NCBI GenBank assembly: GCA_013203045.1
Contig: JABMQN010000043.1
Span: 1-49,588, forward strand
Direction of reading: 5' to 3'
Length of the DNA stretch: 49,588 nucleotides
DNA from: Chloroflexota bacterium
GTDB lineage: Bacteria > Chloroflexota > Dehalococcoidia > SZUA-161 > SpSt-899
Positions within the stretch are counted from its first letter, which is position 1; each line of letters opens with the position of its first letter. A program made the position numbers and the translations under genes. Positions 1 through 7,960 of this stretch are shown one piece after another. Under the pieces are notes generated by a model. It saw only the letters and a program-made list of their open reading frames with translations. It had not been told where the DNA came from and made no database searches.

Positions 1-32
1 GAGAGGAGTTCCGAAATCTATAAGGCTGGATA

Positions 33-290
33 GTGACCTTCAATCGGTATCGAAGGTATTGGGGCGATGGGTTTATCAAAAAACGGCTTGCACTGGGTTT
101 TTTCCATCTGGTTAAGCCAACCAACACCGTATTGATCGAATCCTTTGACGGAAGATTTCGCGATGAATGCCTGCATGTCAACTGGTTCTTGTCGTTTGAG
201 GATGCTAAGAATAAAATCGGAGCGTGGGTACGAGACTAAAATGAGTTCACCCCAACAGTTCACTGGGGAATATGACTCTTTGTGACTTTG
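33..290 (+). pseudogene. IS3-family transposase (OrfB) C-terminal remnant
   Basis: This is the decayed end of a DDE transposase of the IS3 family. The reading frame contains the C-terminal integrase-core signature (KPTNTVLIESFDGRFRDEC, then NWFLSFEDAKNKI) that in live copies reads GKPT-N-fIESFNGRfRDECLN. The usual next segment, DYNEFRPHSSLGN, is still recognisable but broken: the Tyr codon has become a TAA stop at 237-239, NEF-TP follows, and about one base is missing near 262, after which LGNMT and CDF continue in another frame. The frame opens after a TAA at 21-23, so the N-terminal catalytic part is absent. I cannot place the terminal inverted repeats. No function is expected. Confidence 0.8.
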
Positions 291-535
291 ATTTGTTTCG
301 AATGCGCATAAGGTTAATAGTACGACCCAGATTTACGATCAGAACGGGTCGACCTTGGAAGTCTTTTCCTACCGCTTACGTTTAGAGATGGCTAAAACCC
401 AGTTTGTTTTGCCTACCTATGGGCGAAGAATGTAGGTGAGTAGGAGGTGCCCATTTTGGAGCACCTTGGTTCAACGATAAAATGCTACGATTTGTTATGT
501 TTCCGAAAACTGATTATCTATTACCATATAAATTG

Positions 536-1251
536 TTAAAAGAATCCCGTAAATCTTGGGAATACCTCTTTACTGACGAATTGGTGTATTCCATCCAAGA
601 CGGAAACGTCATAGATGGAGGGATTCAAAGTGGATACCTCGAAGGATATATCCAAGGAAACGTATGGACTGAGGTTTGTATATCTTTCAGGACTGCCACC
701 GGGCTTCCTTACAATTGCCGTTGGTGGATCGAATGACAAATTGATGACTGTAGAACCACTACCTTTAGGGGCGATGAGTTTGGCTTTACGGGTGGGCGGG
801 ATAACAAATCGATGCTTCGTCTTATCAGACAATTCCCTCTATTATAAGGTTGCATCCCTTCAATAATTGGAATTGTTGCGGGCAAAACGTCTCTGACTTT
901 TCGATTCGATTCCCTTTTGTACATGGTGGGGTCATCAAAGATGGGGAAGGAAACCCCACTACGTGGTGTATTGGAACCGCTGAGGTTTTTGGTTGCCAAT
1001 TCCCATGTGATGAAATCCAGAGATGCCCTCAAATTGTTGGCGAAATCGGAAAGAATAAGACCCCAGGAATCAGGGGGCAATGGTGGCCACATAAATTCGG
1101 TATGCTCTTTTCCATTCTTCTTGATGATACTTTGGGTGGGTCTAGGGTTCTTTTTGAACTTGGTGATACTACCCTTGAGACTGCGGAGGTGAACCTTCGC
1201 CCTGTCAATCTTAAGCCAAGCGTGATACAACGGGTGAGACGATTCAATCAT
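536..1251 (-). pseudogene. Frameshifted hypothetical protein (family with NLRxxLD and QPY motifs)
   Basis: Two minus-strand frames join into one protein. The upstream frame (start 1251) has an N-terminal HPLYHAWLKIDRAKVHL segment, then ILSDFANNLRASLDFITW and FPIFDD, ending near MQPYNRG. The downstream frame, open to 536, resumes with ELSDKTKHRFVIPP. This order matches a widespread uncharacterised family of about 200-residue, probably helical (HEPN-like) proteins, recalled from memory. In intact members the QPY motif is followed by a short linker and a LSNIDKHR-like motif, so the break near 835-850 combines a frameshift with loss of roughly ten codons. The function is unknown and the gene is most likely dead. 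Confidence 0.6.
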
Positions 1252-1437
1252 GTCAAATAAACCTCACACTATCAATTTAAGGAAACATAACAATAAATAT
1301 TAAGGATGCGCGTTTTGTTCAGAACACTTCCTCAAAATTGCCCATTTTGGCGTTGTTTGTCAGTAATTTAGCAGTGTCATGATACTATACGGATTGCTAT
1401 ATATCAAGCAATCTATTCATGATGGCATAAATTTACT
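1252..1437. other. Intergenic region without a recognisable gene
   Basis: I see no open frame with protein-like composition here and no clear promoter or terminator. The stretch continues into the tRNA-derived repeat that starts at about 1438 and then into a further gene-free 230 bases up to the thrombospondin-repeat gene. Confidence 0.5.
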
Positions 1438-1550
1438 GGTTTTGGAATAATGATGATGGAAGAAAAGTGGCTATAAGGTAGGGTAGGGGAAGATGGTCGG
1501 GGAGAGAGGATTTTAACCTCCGGCCTCCGCCTACTGAAGACTGTATTACT
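1438..1550 (-). repeat. tRNA-derived direct repeat, copy A
   Basis: On the minus strand this carries the 3' part of a tRNA-like sequence ending CCCCGACCA, including an encoded CCA, with a T-arm GGAGG-TTAAAAT-CCTCT. The invariant C56 of the T-loop is lost, so it cannot be a working tRNA. The acceptor and T-arm look most like tRNA-Pro. It matches copy B at 4783-4890, and the similarity extends beyond the tRNA part into the flank (TTTTGGA..AATGA.GATGGAA). Copy A contains an extra insert of about 20 bases between the flank and the tRNA 3' end. Confidence 0.6.
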
Positions 1551-1779
1551 GCATAAAACACCAACTAAACTGATGATTTTTTTCCCGTAGAAATATCTTT
1601 GGGATTGCAATTGACTAAGCTCTGGCATAAATAAACAAGGGCCAACTCGTGGATTCCTCACAACGGATTGTTTCACGAATTTGGCCCTTGACTGCGTTAA
1701 ATATTTCGAAGAGTGATTTCACTTGTTTTGACCACCACCGCCGTGGCCACCACCATTTCTGTGACCATTAGATGAGCCT

Positions 1780-3489
1780 TTAACCTTGACCTTGTGATTT
1801 ACCGTTTCCATTGCTGGAATTGTCAGAAGCAGAATCGTGTTGCTGCCACTTGTCTGCACGCTGTTCTTGTTTTTCGATGTGTTTATCGAGTTGCTGCTGG
1901 AGTCGTTCCTGCAGGGCTTCATCACCTGCTTCCTCGGCTTCACCAATCAATATCTCCAGACGAGCCTGAATGTTGCTGGTCTGTTCCGATCCTTTGATCT
2001 TAGACTTGCCCTGCCCATTATTCTGAAGGATTAATACCACATCATCGCCTTCTTCGGGCGGATCGTCGCACTCTCCGTCACCTTCCACGTCCTCAGTATC
2101 ACCATCTTCGTCCATGATGGTAAGTCCATCATCGGTGGTCTCCACAACCGTAGCGTGCTTGTGACTTCGGGTGGCCTTGCATGGGATGATCTTGAACTGC
2201 TCGGCCGTAGCAACCCTGTAAGCATCAGTCATGTCTTCCTCATTACCAGTGTCGCCCGTGTCTTTGGTATCTTCGTCGTTGGCCGAATTCCTACCATGAG
2301 CATAGCCAGAGGCTCCTTTGGAATCCTCGTCCTTTTCCAACTTGACTGCCACTCGCATGCCCTCGGAAAGATCGCCATCAACGAGTCCAAGGGATAAGAC
2401 GTCTACTTTTACTAGGCCGAACTTCGTGCGAATGAATACATCTGTTATATTTCCGTCATCATCTGTAAGCCAGCTATCGATCGGTCCTGAGAGACCTCTG
2501 CGTACCATTTGCCCCGGCGGAATCGGTTTACTCTGATCTTCTTCATCAGCGTCATCGCAAACAGTATCACCATCTATGTCTGTACAATCGTCGCAGGCAT
2601 CGCCGATGCCATCACCGTCGGCATCTTCCTGACCCGTATTGGGAGTACCAACACAATTGTCAACGTCGTCGCAGATGGTGTCCTGATCTACATCAAGGCA
2701 GTTGTCACAGACATCGCCAACTCCGTCACCATCGGCATCAGCTTGGTCAGTATTTGCAGTGTCCACACAGTTGTCACAGGCATCGCCAACTCCGTCACTA
2801 TCGACATCAGCCTGGTCGGCATTTGCTGCGGTGGGACAGAGATCGTCAACATCCGCAACACCATCGTTATCGTCATCCAGGTCACAAATATCGCCGACTC
2901 CGTCGCTGTCGGTATCAGTCCGGTCTGTATTTGCAGTGTCCACACAGTTGTCGCAGGTATCGCCGATGCCATCGCCATCAGTATCTCCCTGCAATGCATT
3001 GGCCACCGCGGGACAGTTGTCAACATCACCGCAGATATCATCACCGTCAGCATCATTTTCAGCATCATTGGGACAGTTGTCGCAGCCGTCGGGGATTCCA
3101 TCCGTATCTGTGTCATCGTTGTCAGCAGCACCTGCGCAGGTGTCGCAAAAGTCAGGAATCCCATCTCCATCATCATCGAGGGCGTCATTACCGCCAAGGC
3201 AGATGTCGATATCACCGCAGATACCATCACCATCAGCATCGTTAGCAGCGTCAAGCGGGCAAGTGTCACAGGCATCGCCGATGCCATCGTCATCAGTATC
3301 TTCCTGCAATGTATTGGCTACCGCGGGACAGTTGTCAACATCACCGCAGACACCATCATCGTCAGCATCAGAGCATTCCTCCGCGAATGCCATCGATGGA
3401 CCCAAAATAACCGTGGCCAGGATAAGGCTCATCAGGACACTAATGATTGCCGGTCTAATTTTGTGTTTTTTGAATGATAATAAATTCAT
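1780..3489 (-). CDS. Secreted thrombospondin type 3 repeat protein
   Basis: A 569-residue exported protein. Residues 1-36 form a signal peptide (basic start, hydrophobic core, AFA before EEC). Residues about 39-315 are tandem thrombospondin type 3 repeats, with DxDxDGxGD loops and paired cysteines, a calcium-binding fold known from many surface proteins. Residues about 320-385 form a small beta domain (PGQMVRRGLSGPIDSW) resembling DUF5666-type modules. The remainder is acidic, then coiled-coil-like (LQERLQQQLDKHIEKQEQ), and ends in a Gly/Asn/Ser tail. An AAGGAGG site precedes the ATG. The gene lies 18 bases after the lipoprotein gene, so the two are probably co-transcribed. It is probably a cell-surface, calcium-stabilised protein; its ligand is unknown. 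Confidence 0.85.
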   Translation of the reverse strand: MNLLSFKKHKIRPAIISVLMSLILATVILGPSMAFAEECSDADDDGVCGDVDNCPAVANTLQEDTDDDGIGDACDTCPLDAANDADGDGICGDIDICLGGNDALDDDGDGIPDFCDTCAGAADNDDTDTDGIPDGCDNCPNDAENDADGDDICGDVDNCPAVANALQGDTDGDGIGDTCDNCVDTANTDRTDTDSDGVGDICDLDDDNDGVADVDDLCPTAANADQADVDSDGVGDACDNCVDTANTDQADADGDGVGDVCDNCLDVDQDTICDDVDNCVGTPNTGQEDADGDGIGDACDDCTDIDGDTVCDDADEEDQSKPIPPGQMVRRGLSGPIDSWLTDDDGNITDVFIRTKFGLVKVDVLSLGLVDGDLSEGMRVAVKLEKDEDSKGASGYAHGRNSANDEDTKDTGDTGNEEDMTDAYRVATAEQFKIIPCKATRSHKHATVVETTDDGLTIMDEDGDTEDVEGDGECDDPPEEGDDVVLILQNNGQGKSKIKGSEQTSNIQARLEILIGEAEEAGDEALQERLQQQLDKHIEKQEQRADKWQQHDSASDNSSNGNGKSQGQG

Positions 3490-3507
3490 GGTCTACCTCC
3501 TTTTTAT

Positions 3508-4509
3508 CTAGGGACTATATATGATAGCGATTACCTGATCGAATTGCTCGCCACTGGCCAGACTTGCTACAACTTCGATCAGGTTCACTCCATCTTCCAA
3601 TTGAATAATTGTCTCAAAGGCTCCTTCAAGATCTACTTCCACAAAGCTATCATTCACACTTACCACGGCATCGGCTGTAGTGTTTCCGGATATTGTTATC
3701 GAACCGATATCCACGATAACCTCGGAACTTTCCGGGGACACGATCTCCAGGAAGAAGCTTCCATCAGCGTTGGACTGGAACATGGGAGGAAGCTCCGGAG
3801 TTGGTGGTGTTGGTGGAGTTGGTGGAGTTGGAATTTCTTCAGTTGGTGGTGTCGCAGGCTCAAAAGGATCATCGCCTCTGCGTACCAGCAGTTTCACTAC
3901 TGGTTTGAAAATCACCTTATCATTGCCAGTCACCACCACGGACTCCTCCGCATTGAAATCAAATGTAGCGATGGTGGTCTCATCAGCTTTCACCACTACA
4001 GGGCGGACTACCCGCACAATGCCACTGGGGACCTCCGCCTGCACTTCATCACCATTCAAGGTGACTATAACCGATGTAACATGCATCCTTAATTGGTTAT
4101 AGGTACCAGCAGGTATTTCGTGATTGCCTATTATCTCCTCGATACCTGCTACAGCAATCAGATCGAAGGTAACTTCTTCCTCGATCAGTGTTAGCCACTC
4201 ACCATCCTCATCTTTTCCCTGTGAGAGATTTGCCTCGATAAGGTTAGCTGTCACCAACACTGACGTAACATCCTTATCCGGACGATCCGTTACACCGATT
4301 TGAAGTTTCCCGGTTTCTCCTGGCGCGGTTGAGGCGGTAACGTGCGATTCCTCATCCGGCGTGACTGCTTCCGGTGTTTCGGATTCGCTGCAACCTGCCA
4401 ATACCATTAATACACCAGCTGCCAGTATCGCAATGGTTTTTGCTCGTAGAGAATGTATTCTCCAACTCGGTTTTTGGTTTCGGATTATTTTGTTTTTCAT
4501 GATGTTCAA
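3508..4509 (-). CDS. DUF4382-type lipoprotein with bacterial Ig-like C-terminus
   Basis: A 333-residue lipoprotein. An N-terminal basic/hydrophobic signal ends in a lipobox LAGC with the lipidated Cys at residue 40. Residues about 67-210 (GKLQIGVTDRPDKDVTSV, IPAGTYNQLRMHV, FDFNAEESVVV) match the DUF4382 pattern. A linker of PTPPTPP repeats follows at about 220-241. Residues about 250-333 look like a Big_9/glucodextranase-type Ig-like fold (SGNTTADAVVSVN, EDGVNLIEVVA). It is the first gene of a two-gene operon with the thrombospondin-repeat protein. It is probably an envelope-anchored surface protein; its biochemical role is unknown. Confidence 0.8.
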   Translation of the reverse strand: MNIMKNKIIRNQKPSWRIHSLRAKTIAILAAGVLMVLAGCSESETPEAVTPDEESHVTASTAPGETGKLQIGVTDRPDKDVTSVLVTANLIEANLSQGKDEDGEWLTLIEEEVTFDLIAVAGIEEIIGNHEIPAGTYNQLRMHVTSVIVTLNGDEVQAEVPSGIVRVVRPVVVKADETTIATFDFNAEESVVVTGNDKVIFKPVVKLLVRRGDDPFEPATPPTEEIPTPPTPPTPPTPELPPMFQSNADGSFFLEIVSPESSEVIVDIGSITISGNTTADAVVSVNDSFVEVDLEGAFETIIQLEDGVNLIEVVASLASGEQFDQVIAIIYSP

Positions 4510-4578
4510 ATACTCCCGGATACTCGTCGCTCGTGAATTCAGCGTATATTGAAAAACACTAAAGGTAAATAGACTTTT

Positions 4579-4644
4579 AGTACTTCTATATATTGTATGA
4601 AAGTACTTACTGACACTTTAGCGTTTTGTACGTTTATAGTACTT
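4579..4644. promoter_or_regulatory. Three AGTACTT repeats upstream of the lipoprotein operon
   Basis: AGTACTT occurs at 4579-4585, 4602-4608 and 4638-4644, within 135 bases of the lipoprotein start and in an AT-rich background. The core AGTACT is itself palindromic, so each copy could bind a dimer. The spacing (23 and 36 bases) is not helically regular. A role as operator is inference only. Confidence 0.3.
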
Positions 4645-4782
4645 TTGTTGAGATTGTCGGTGTTGTTTTGAGGCATTATCCACTTTGGAATAGAGGTGTT
4701 TTAGGGTCAAATTGAAGCTTGGCCTGGAGTTCCTCTCTTGGAGCAAGGATTTAAAAGCGCTTGAGTGAATCTAGGGGGCAGG

Positions 4783-4890
4783 TTCCTATTTTGGAGCAAT
4801 GAGGATGGAAAAGAATGATGATCGGGGAGAGGATTCGAACCTCCGACCTCCGCGTACTGAGCACGGTGTGCTAATCAGACTGCGATATTT
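4783..4890 (-). repeat. tRNA-derived direct repeat, copy B
   Basis: On the minus strand the sequence has a good anticodon arm (CCGTG-CTCAGTA-CGCGG), variable loop AGGTC, a perfect T-arm GGAGG-TTCGAAT-CCTCT and a 3' acceptor strand CCCCGA followed by TCA instead of CCA. It resembles tRNA-Pro in the T-arm and acceptor. There is no matching 5' acceptor strand, the D-arm is eroded, and the anticodon loop would read CAG with U at position 37. It is therefore a tRNA remnant. Copy A at 1438-1550 shares the same odd loop, so the two derive from one sequence. It abuts the left side of the recombinase element. Confidence 0.6.
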
Positions 4891-4917
4891 TACATCGTAC
4901 GGATATTAATCGGTTTG

Positions 4918-5523
4918 TCAGTCACCGATATCGTCTTCATTCATCTCTTCTTCTCTTATAGTATCTTCTGATTCCTGAGAAGACTCTTGTGTTTTGCGCC
5001 CTGTTCGTTTCTCTGTGAAATCGATGCCGTCGGCTTCCAGGTCTCTCACGATATTTCGCGGGTGGTCCCCTTGAAATTGGCCCAGAAAAATGATTCTCAT
5101 TATGTCATAAAGGATAGCAATGGCTTTGTTGGTTGCTGGGGCCGTATCGTGAAGCGGCCATTTCCCCTGCACCAAATCCAGCAGTCCGTAGGGCTTATCC
5201 ATGTGTACGAGCACTTCCTGAGGAGACATCCCCAGCTTTTTGCCGGCATAGAGCGCCGCATCGTGGAAGAAGTCCGGATCTGCCTTCTTGAACAGCCGCA
5301 GATGCTCCCGGCTTTTGTGCCAGCTCCGATGTAGTTTTTTCCATTGCTTCCAGTAGCTATACACCGTGTTTGGCTTGTAATTGTACTCGCGGATTACCTG
5401 TGCCGGTCGTTTTCCCAAATCAAAGGCTTCAAAACAGACCCGGCGCCTGGATCTCCCCTGTTCATCGAATTCGACCGGATATTGACGTCGTTTGGGTCTA
5501 AGGATACGTAACGGATTCTTCAT
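4918..5523 (-). CDS. Unrecognised protein with helix-turn-helix-like N-terminus (element gene)
   Basis: 201 residues, not recognised. The N-terminus is strongly basic (residues about 8-30). Residues about 25-65 (RRVCFEAFDLGKRPAQVIREYNY, then KPNTVYSYWKQWKKL) read like a helix-turn-helix in which an AxQVIREY helix precedes a TVYSYWKQW recognition helix, as in transposase-like or terminase-small-subunit-like DNA binders. The middle (residues about 85-165) is mixed, and the last 30 residues are acidic and low in complexity. AGGAG stands ahead of the ATG. It lies 78 bases downstream of a tyrosine recombinase gene on the same strand and may be its partner, for example a directionality or targeting factor (inference). 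Confidence 0.65.
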   Translation of the reverse strand: MKNPLRILRPKRRQYPVEFDEQGRSRRRVCFEAFDLGKRPAQVIREYNYKPNTVYSYWKQWKKLHRSWHKSREHLRLFKKADPDFFHDAALYAGKKLGMSPQEVLVHMDKPYGLLDLVQGKWPLHDTAPATNKAIAILYDIMRIIFLGQFQGDHPRNIVRDLEADGIDFTEKRTGRKTQESSQESEDTIREEEMNEDDIGD

Positions 5524-5601
5524 AATAGAACTCCTTTGATCGTATTTTAGAGTAGGAATCGGATGGCAGTGATCGTCTGGAAGGATGACTTAATAGATAG
5601 T

Positions 5602-6654
5602 TCATTTCGATCGGTACTTCCTCAGCTTGTTCGGGCCCAGGTCGAGATTGTCCAGGGGTGAACACTGCCGGTGAACGCGCCCGATGTCTTCCATGGCCAG
5701 ATTCACGTATTGCCTCAGTATTTCGAGCGTTTCATGTCCCATAATTCGTTGCAGCGTGAAAAGATCCCCGCCATTGCGCAGGAACGTTACCGCAAACGTG
5801 TGGCGGAACGTATGAGGTGAACATCGTACCCCCGTAATCCCGGCTTTGGCTCCAATATAATGAATGATAGCTTCGACCCGGTCCACGGTTACAGGACGGC
5901 CATTCCGGGTCAGGAAAAGCCTATCCTGTCGGGGGAAAAACGGTTCGGGCCGGTGAACGTGGATGTATTTCCACAGGCGTTTCACCAGCCGGGCACCGAT
6001 GGGAACGAACCTCTCTTTGGATCCCTTGCCCCATATTTTGATCTGCCGGCTTTCAAGATCGAGATCGGCCAGCGTGATGGTGGTCATTTCCCCACAACGA
6101 TCCCCCGTATCCAGCAGGCATTCCATCATCGCAATGTTCCGGAATCCCGTGGGGGTGCTGGTATCCACCGCGGCAAACAGGTCCCGGAGCTGGTGCTCCT
6201 GGAACACCGGCATGAGTTTTTTAGGGGCCTTGGGTATCCTGATTTTGCGGATAGGATTGTCCTCAATGAATCCCTCCCGTTCAGCCCAAACAAAAAATGA
6301 TTGAAGTCCTCTCGCGTAGGCATTGACCGAATGCCCGGAAAGGACCCTGTCTTGTTGGGGGGTATTGGGATGGCCGGCATAGCACGGCTTGTTTTTCAGG
6401 TATATGAAATAGAGTTCCAGCATTTGCGGGGTGATATCCATTAAATCGTTGGGAAAACCCTGTTCCAGCAAAAACCGGTTGAAGTAGTCGACGGCACGGA
6501 CAACGGACTCTATGTAATTGACGCTGAGATTTTCTGCCTGCGCAGTTATAATGTATCCGTCTATCAATGAATCAAGATGGGTGGTCACTGATTTTAAATG
6601 TGCCCGGTTGAGAAATTGTTGGATATCCTGATGGGTGCGTTTGTCCAAAGTCAT
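5602..6654 (-). CDS. Tyrosine recombinase/integrase (first of two)
   Basis: A site-specific recombinase of the XerC/XerD phage-integrase fold. From the chosen ATG it has 350 residues: an N-terminal core-binding domain (the LSGHSVNAYARGLQSFF region) and a C-terminal catalytic domain with the first Arg in LLDTGDRCGEM, a WGKGSKER beta hairpin with the Lys, the HTFRH box, GH in IMGHE, and the Tyr nucleophile in LRQYVN. I start it at 6654 because a GGAGG lies five bases upstream, although the frame stays open to 6750. It is clearly homologous to the recombinase at 7838-8953, including the shared ending VHR-SPLDNLDLG. The canonical TGLRxSEL motif reads TGDRCGEM here, with the Arg retained. Confidence 0.9.
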   Translation of the reverse strand: MTLDKRTHQDIQQFLNRAHLKSVTTHLDSLIDGYIITAQAENLSVNYIESVVRAVDYFNRFLLEQGFPNDLMDITPQMLELYFIYLKNKPCYAGHPNTPQQDRVLSGHSVNAYARGLQSFFVWAEREGFIEDNPIRKIRIPKAPKKLMPVFQEHQLRDLFAAVDTSTPTGFRNIAMMECLLDTGDRCGEMTTITLADLDLESRQIKIWGKGSKERFVPIGARLVKRLWKYIHVHRPEPFFPRQDRLFLTRNGRPVTVDRVEAIIHYIGAKAGITGVRCSPHTFRHTFAVTFLRNGGDLFTLQRIMGHETLEILRQYVNLAMEDIGRVHRQCSPLDNLDLGPNKLRKYRSK

Positions 6655-6777
6655 AAAATCCTCCAGTCCCACGCGCAAGGCTGTCTGGCAGTACTGCTCC
6701 CGCAGGTGAACGCTGCGTACTGCCGTCCTTACGCAAGTTATTGATTTCATGATAGACTGTAGCTAAACGCGGGTGCA

Positions 6778-6803
6778 TTGCTCCCGTTTGCTCATTTTTG
6801 CTC
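6778..6803. promoter_or_regulatory. Three TTGCTC repeats with exact 10-bp period
   Basis: TTGCTC occurs at 6778-6783, 6788-6793 and 6798-6803, one helical turn apart, in the intergenic space between the minus-strand recombinase and the plus-strand gene starting at 6845. The reverse complement, GAGCAA, also appears near the left side of the element (TTTTGGAGCAATG at about 4787). It is a candidate binding array for a recombinase, its accessory factor, or an element-encoded regulator. Confidence 0.4.
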
Positions 6804-6844
6804 CGACTTTTGCAGTAGTCACCTGAAAACCGGAAGGGTCAGAG

Positions 6845-7960
6845 ATGGATAAGAGAAAGTATCTGTCGATCTATATCCTGCACACGATGGGACTGGGTAT
6901 CCCGCAAATCACCCAGGTCATGAAATGCAGCGAGCATACGGTGATGCGGGCAGAGAACTGGATTAAAGAGGATTGTACCTATGCCCAGGCATGCGACCTG
7001 GTCAATGATGCCAGAATCCAGCGGATCGTGGACCGCGACCTGTCTGATTATCTGAGCCAGTCGGAGAAAGAGGATGCGCAGGCCCTGGTGGGTGACGATA
7101 TCCTGCTCTACTATAGCCTGTTCCCTCCAGATGAAGCGGGCTACGATCCGGCGCTTATTCGGCCGCTGAAGGTCCATTGGAGACAGCTACGCAGCAGGGC
7201 CGCTGCGATGCGTGAAGAGCTGAAGGTCCCGGCCAATGAGGACCTCATCTCCCCGGAGATGTGCCGGCACATCATCCGGTCCCGCCGGATCCGCCGCGCC
7301 ATACTTCCTGCTGACCAGTGGCGCAGCTCTCTGTTTGCACCCTGGCAGTTAAGGCGCTCCCGGGGAACGGGAGACACACAGGTACAGCTGCCGGTAGAGA
7401 CACAGACCCTGTTCCCGGCATTGCATGTGCACCTCATAGCGGAATTCCCGGAGTTCGATCCACTATTATCTGACTGGAAATCCGATGCCGGGCAGCTGAT
7501 GGACCTCTGCCTGGCCCAGGCCAGGCGGATCACCCTGAGCTGCGCTGAAGAGACCGGGCTGCGCTACATTGGCGGTACGGTGCGCTCGGGACTCTTCGAG
7601 ACGGCTCCGGCCTATATATGCCGGATGCTGCTGGGACCGGACCGGACCGCTCCCCGCTGGGAGGTGACCACACCGGACGACGTGACCTGGCGGATGGTAC
7701 CCCGTGATCTCCCCGCGTGGGGTCTGGGGGCGGGGAGTCGGGACCGCCTGGACCGGTGTGCCGGACAGATAGACGCGCTCATCTCGACCGAGATGGCAAA
7801 CCCGGTGTGGCAGGATATCGCCGCCCGGCGCGACCAATTAGCAGCGCATGGCGCTGCCCTGCAGGATTTCCTGGAATCGGTCATCGTGCGCGGCACGTTC
7901 CAGGGCTTTTGCCCCTGGTGCCCGGTCCGCCATCCGGAAGAAACGTCGGGTCTGGTCTGA
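6845..7960 (+). CDS. Unrecognised 371-residue protein with N-terminal helix-turn-helix (element gene)
   Basis: No family recognised. Residues about 3-45 (YLSIYILHTMGLGIPQITQVM, then SEHTVMRAENWIKED) look like a helix-turn-helix of the LGIPQIxxxMxxSxHTV type. Residues about 45-150 contain helical, charged segments. The rest is Arg- and Trp-containing mixed alpha/beta sequence ending with a CPWC pair at about residue 357. GGAAGGG precedes the ATG. G+C is high. Its last 123 bases overlap, antisense, the 3' end of the second recombinase gene. The position next to the recombinase suggests an element-specific DNA-binding function, which is inference. Confidence 0.6.
   Translation: MDKRKYLSIYILHTMGLGIPQITQVMKCSEHTVMRAENWIKEDCTYAQACDLVNDARIQRIVDRDLSDYLSQSEKEDAQALVGDDILLYYSLFPPDEAGYDPALIRPLKVHWRQLRSRAAAMREELKVPANEDLISPEMCRHIIRSRRIRRAILPADQWRSSLFAPWQLRRSRGTGDTQVQLPVETQTLFPALHVHLIAEFPEFDPLLSDWKSDAGQLMDLCLAQARRITLSCAEETGLRYIGGTVRSGLFETAPAYICRMLLGPDRTAPRWEVTTPDDVTWRMVPRDLPAWGLGAGSRDRLDRCAGQIDALISTEMANPVWQDIAARRDQLAAHGAALQDFLESVIVRGTFQGFCPWCPVRHPEETSGLV

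Noticed and set aside
482-1260. Plus-strand frames at 482-736 and 850-1260
   Set aside because: They oppose the broken minus-strand gene, whose motifs are recognisable; the plus-strand products show none.
2509-3477. Long plus-strand open frames antisense to the thrombospondin-repeat gene
   Set aside because: They arise from the repetitive Asp/Gly codons of the real gene read backwards; the products are low-complexity (Ile/Thr/Ser or Ser/Pro) without a ribosome-binding site or recognisable domain.
4817-4890. A functional tRNA gene in copy B of the repeat
   Set aside because: The T-arm and anticodon arm fold, but there is no 5' acceptor strand, the D-arm is eroded and the anticodon loop has an unsuitable base at position 37.
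6655-6750. Extended N-terminus of the first recombinase (start at 6750)
   Set aside because: The extra 32 residues have no counterpart in the homologous second recombinase, while a GGAGG site lies just before the ATG at 6654.
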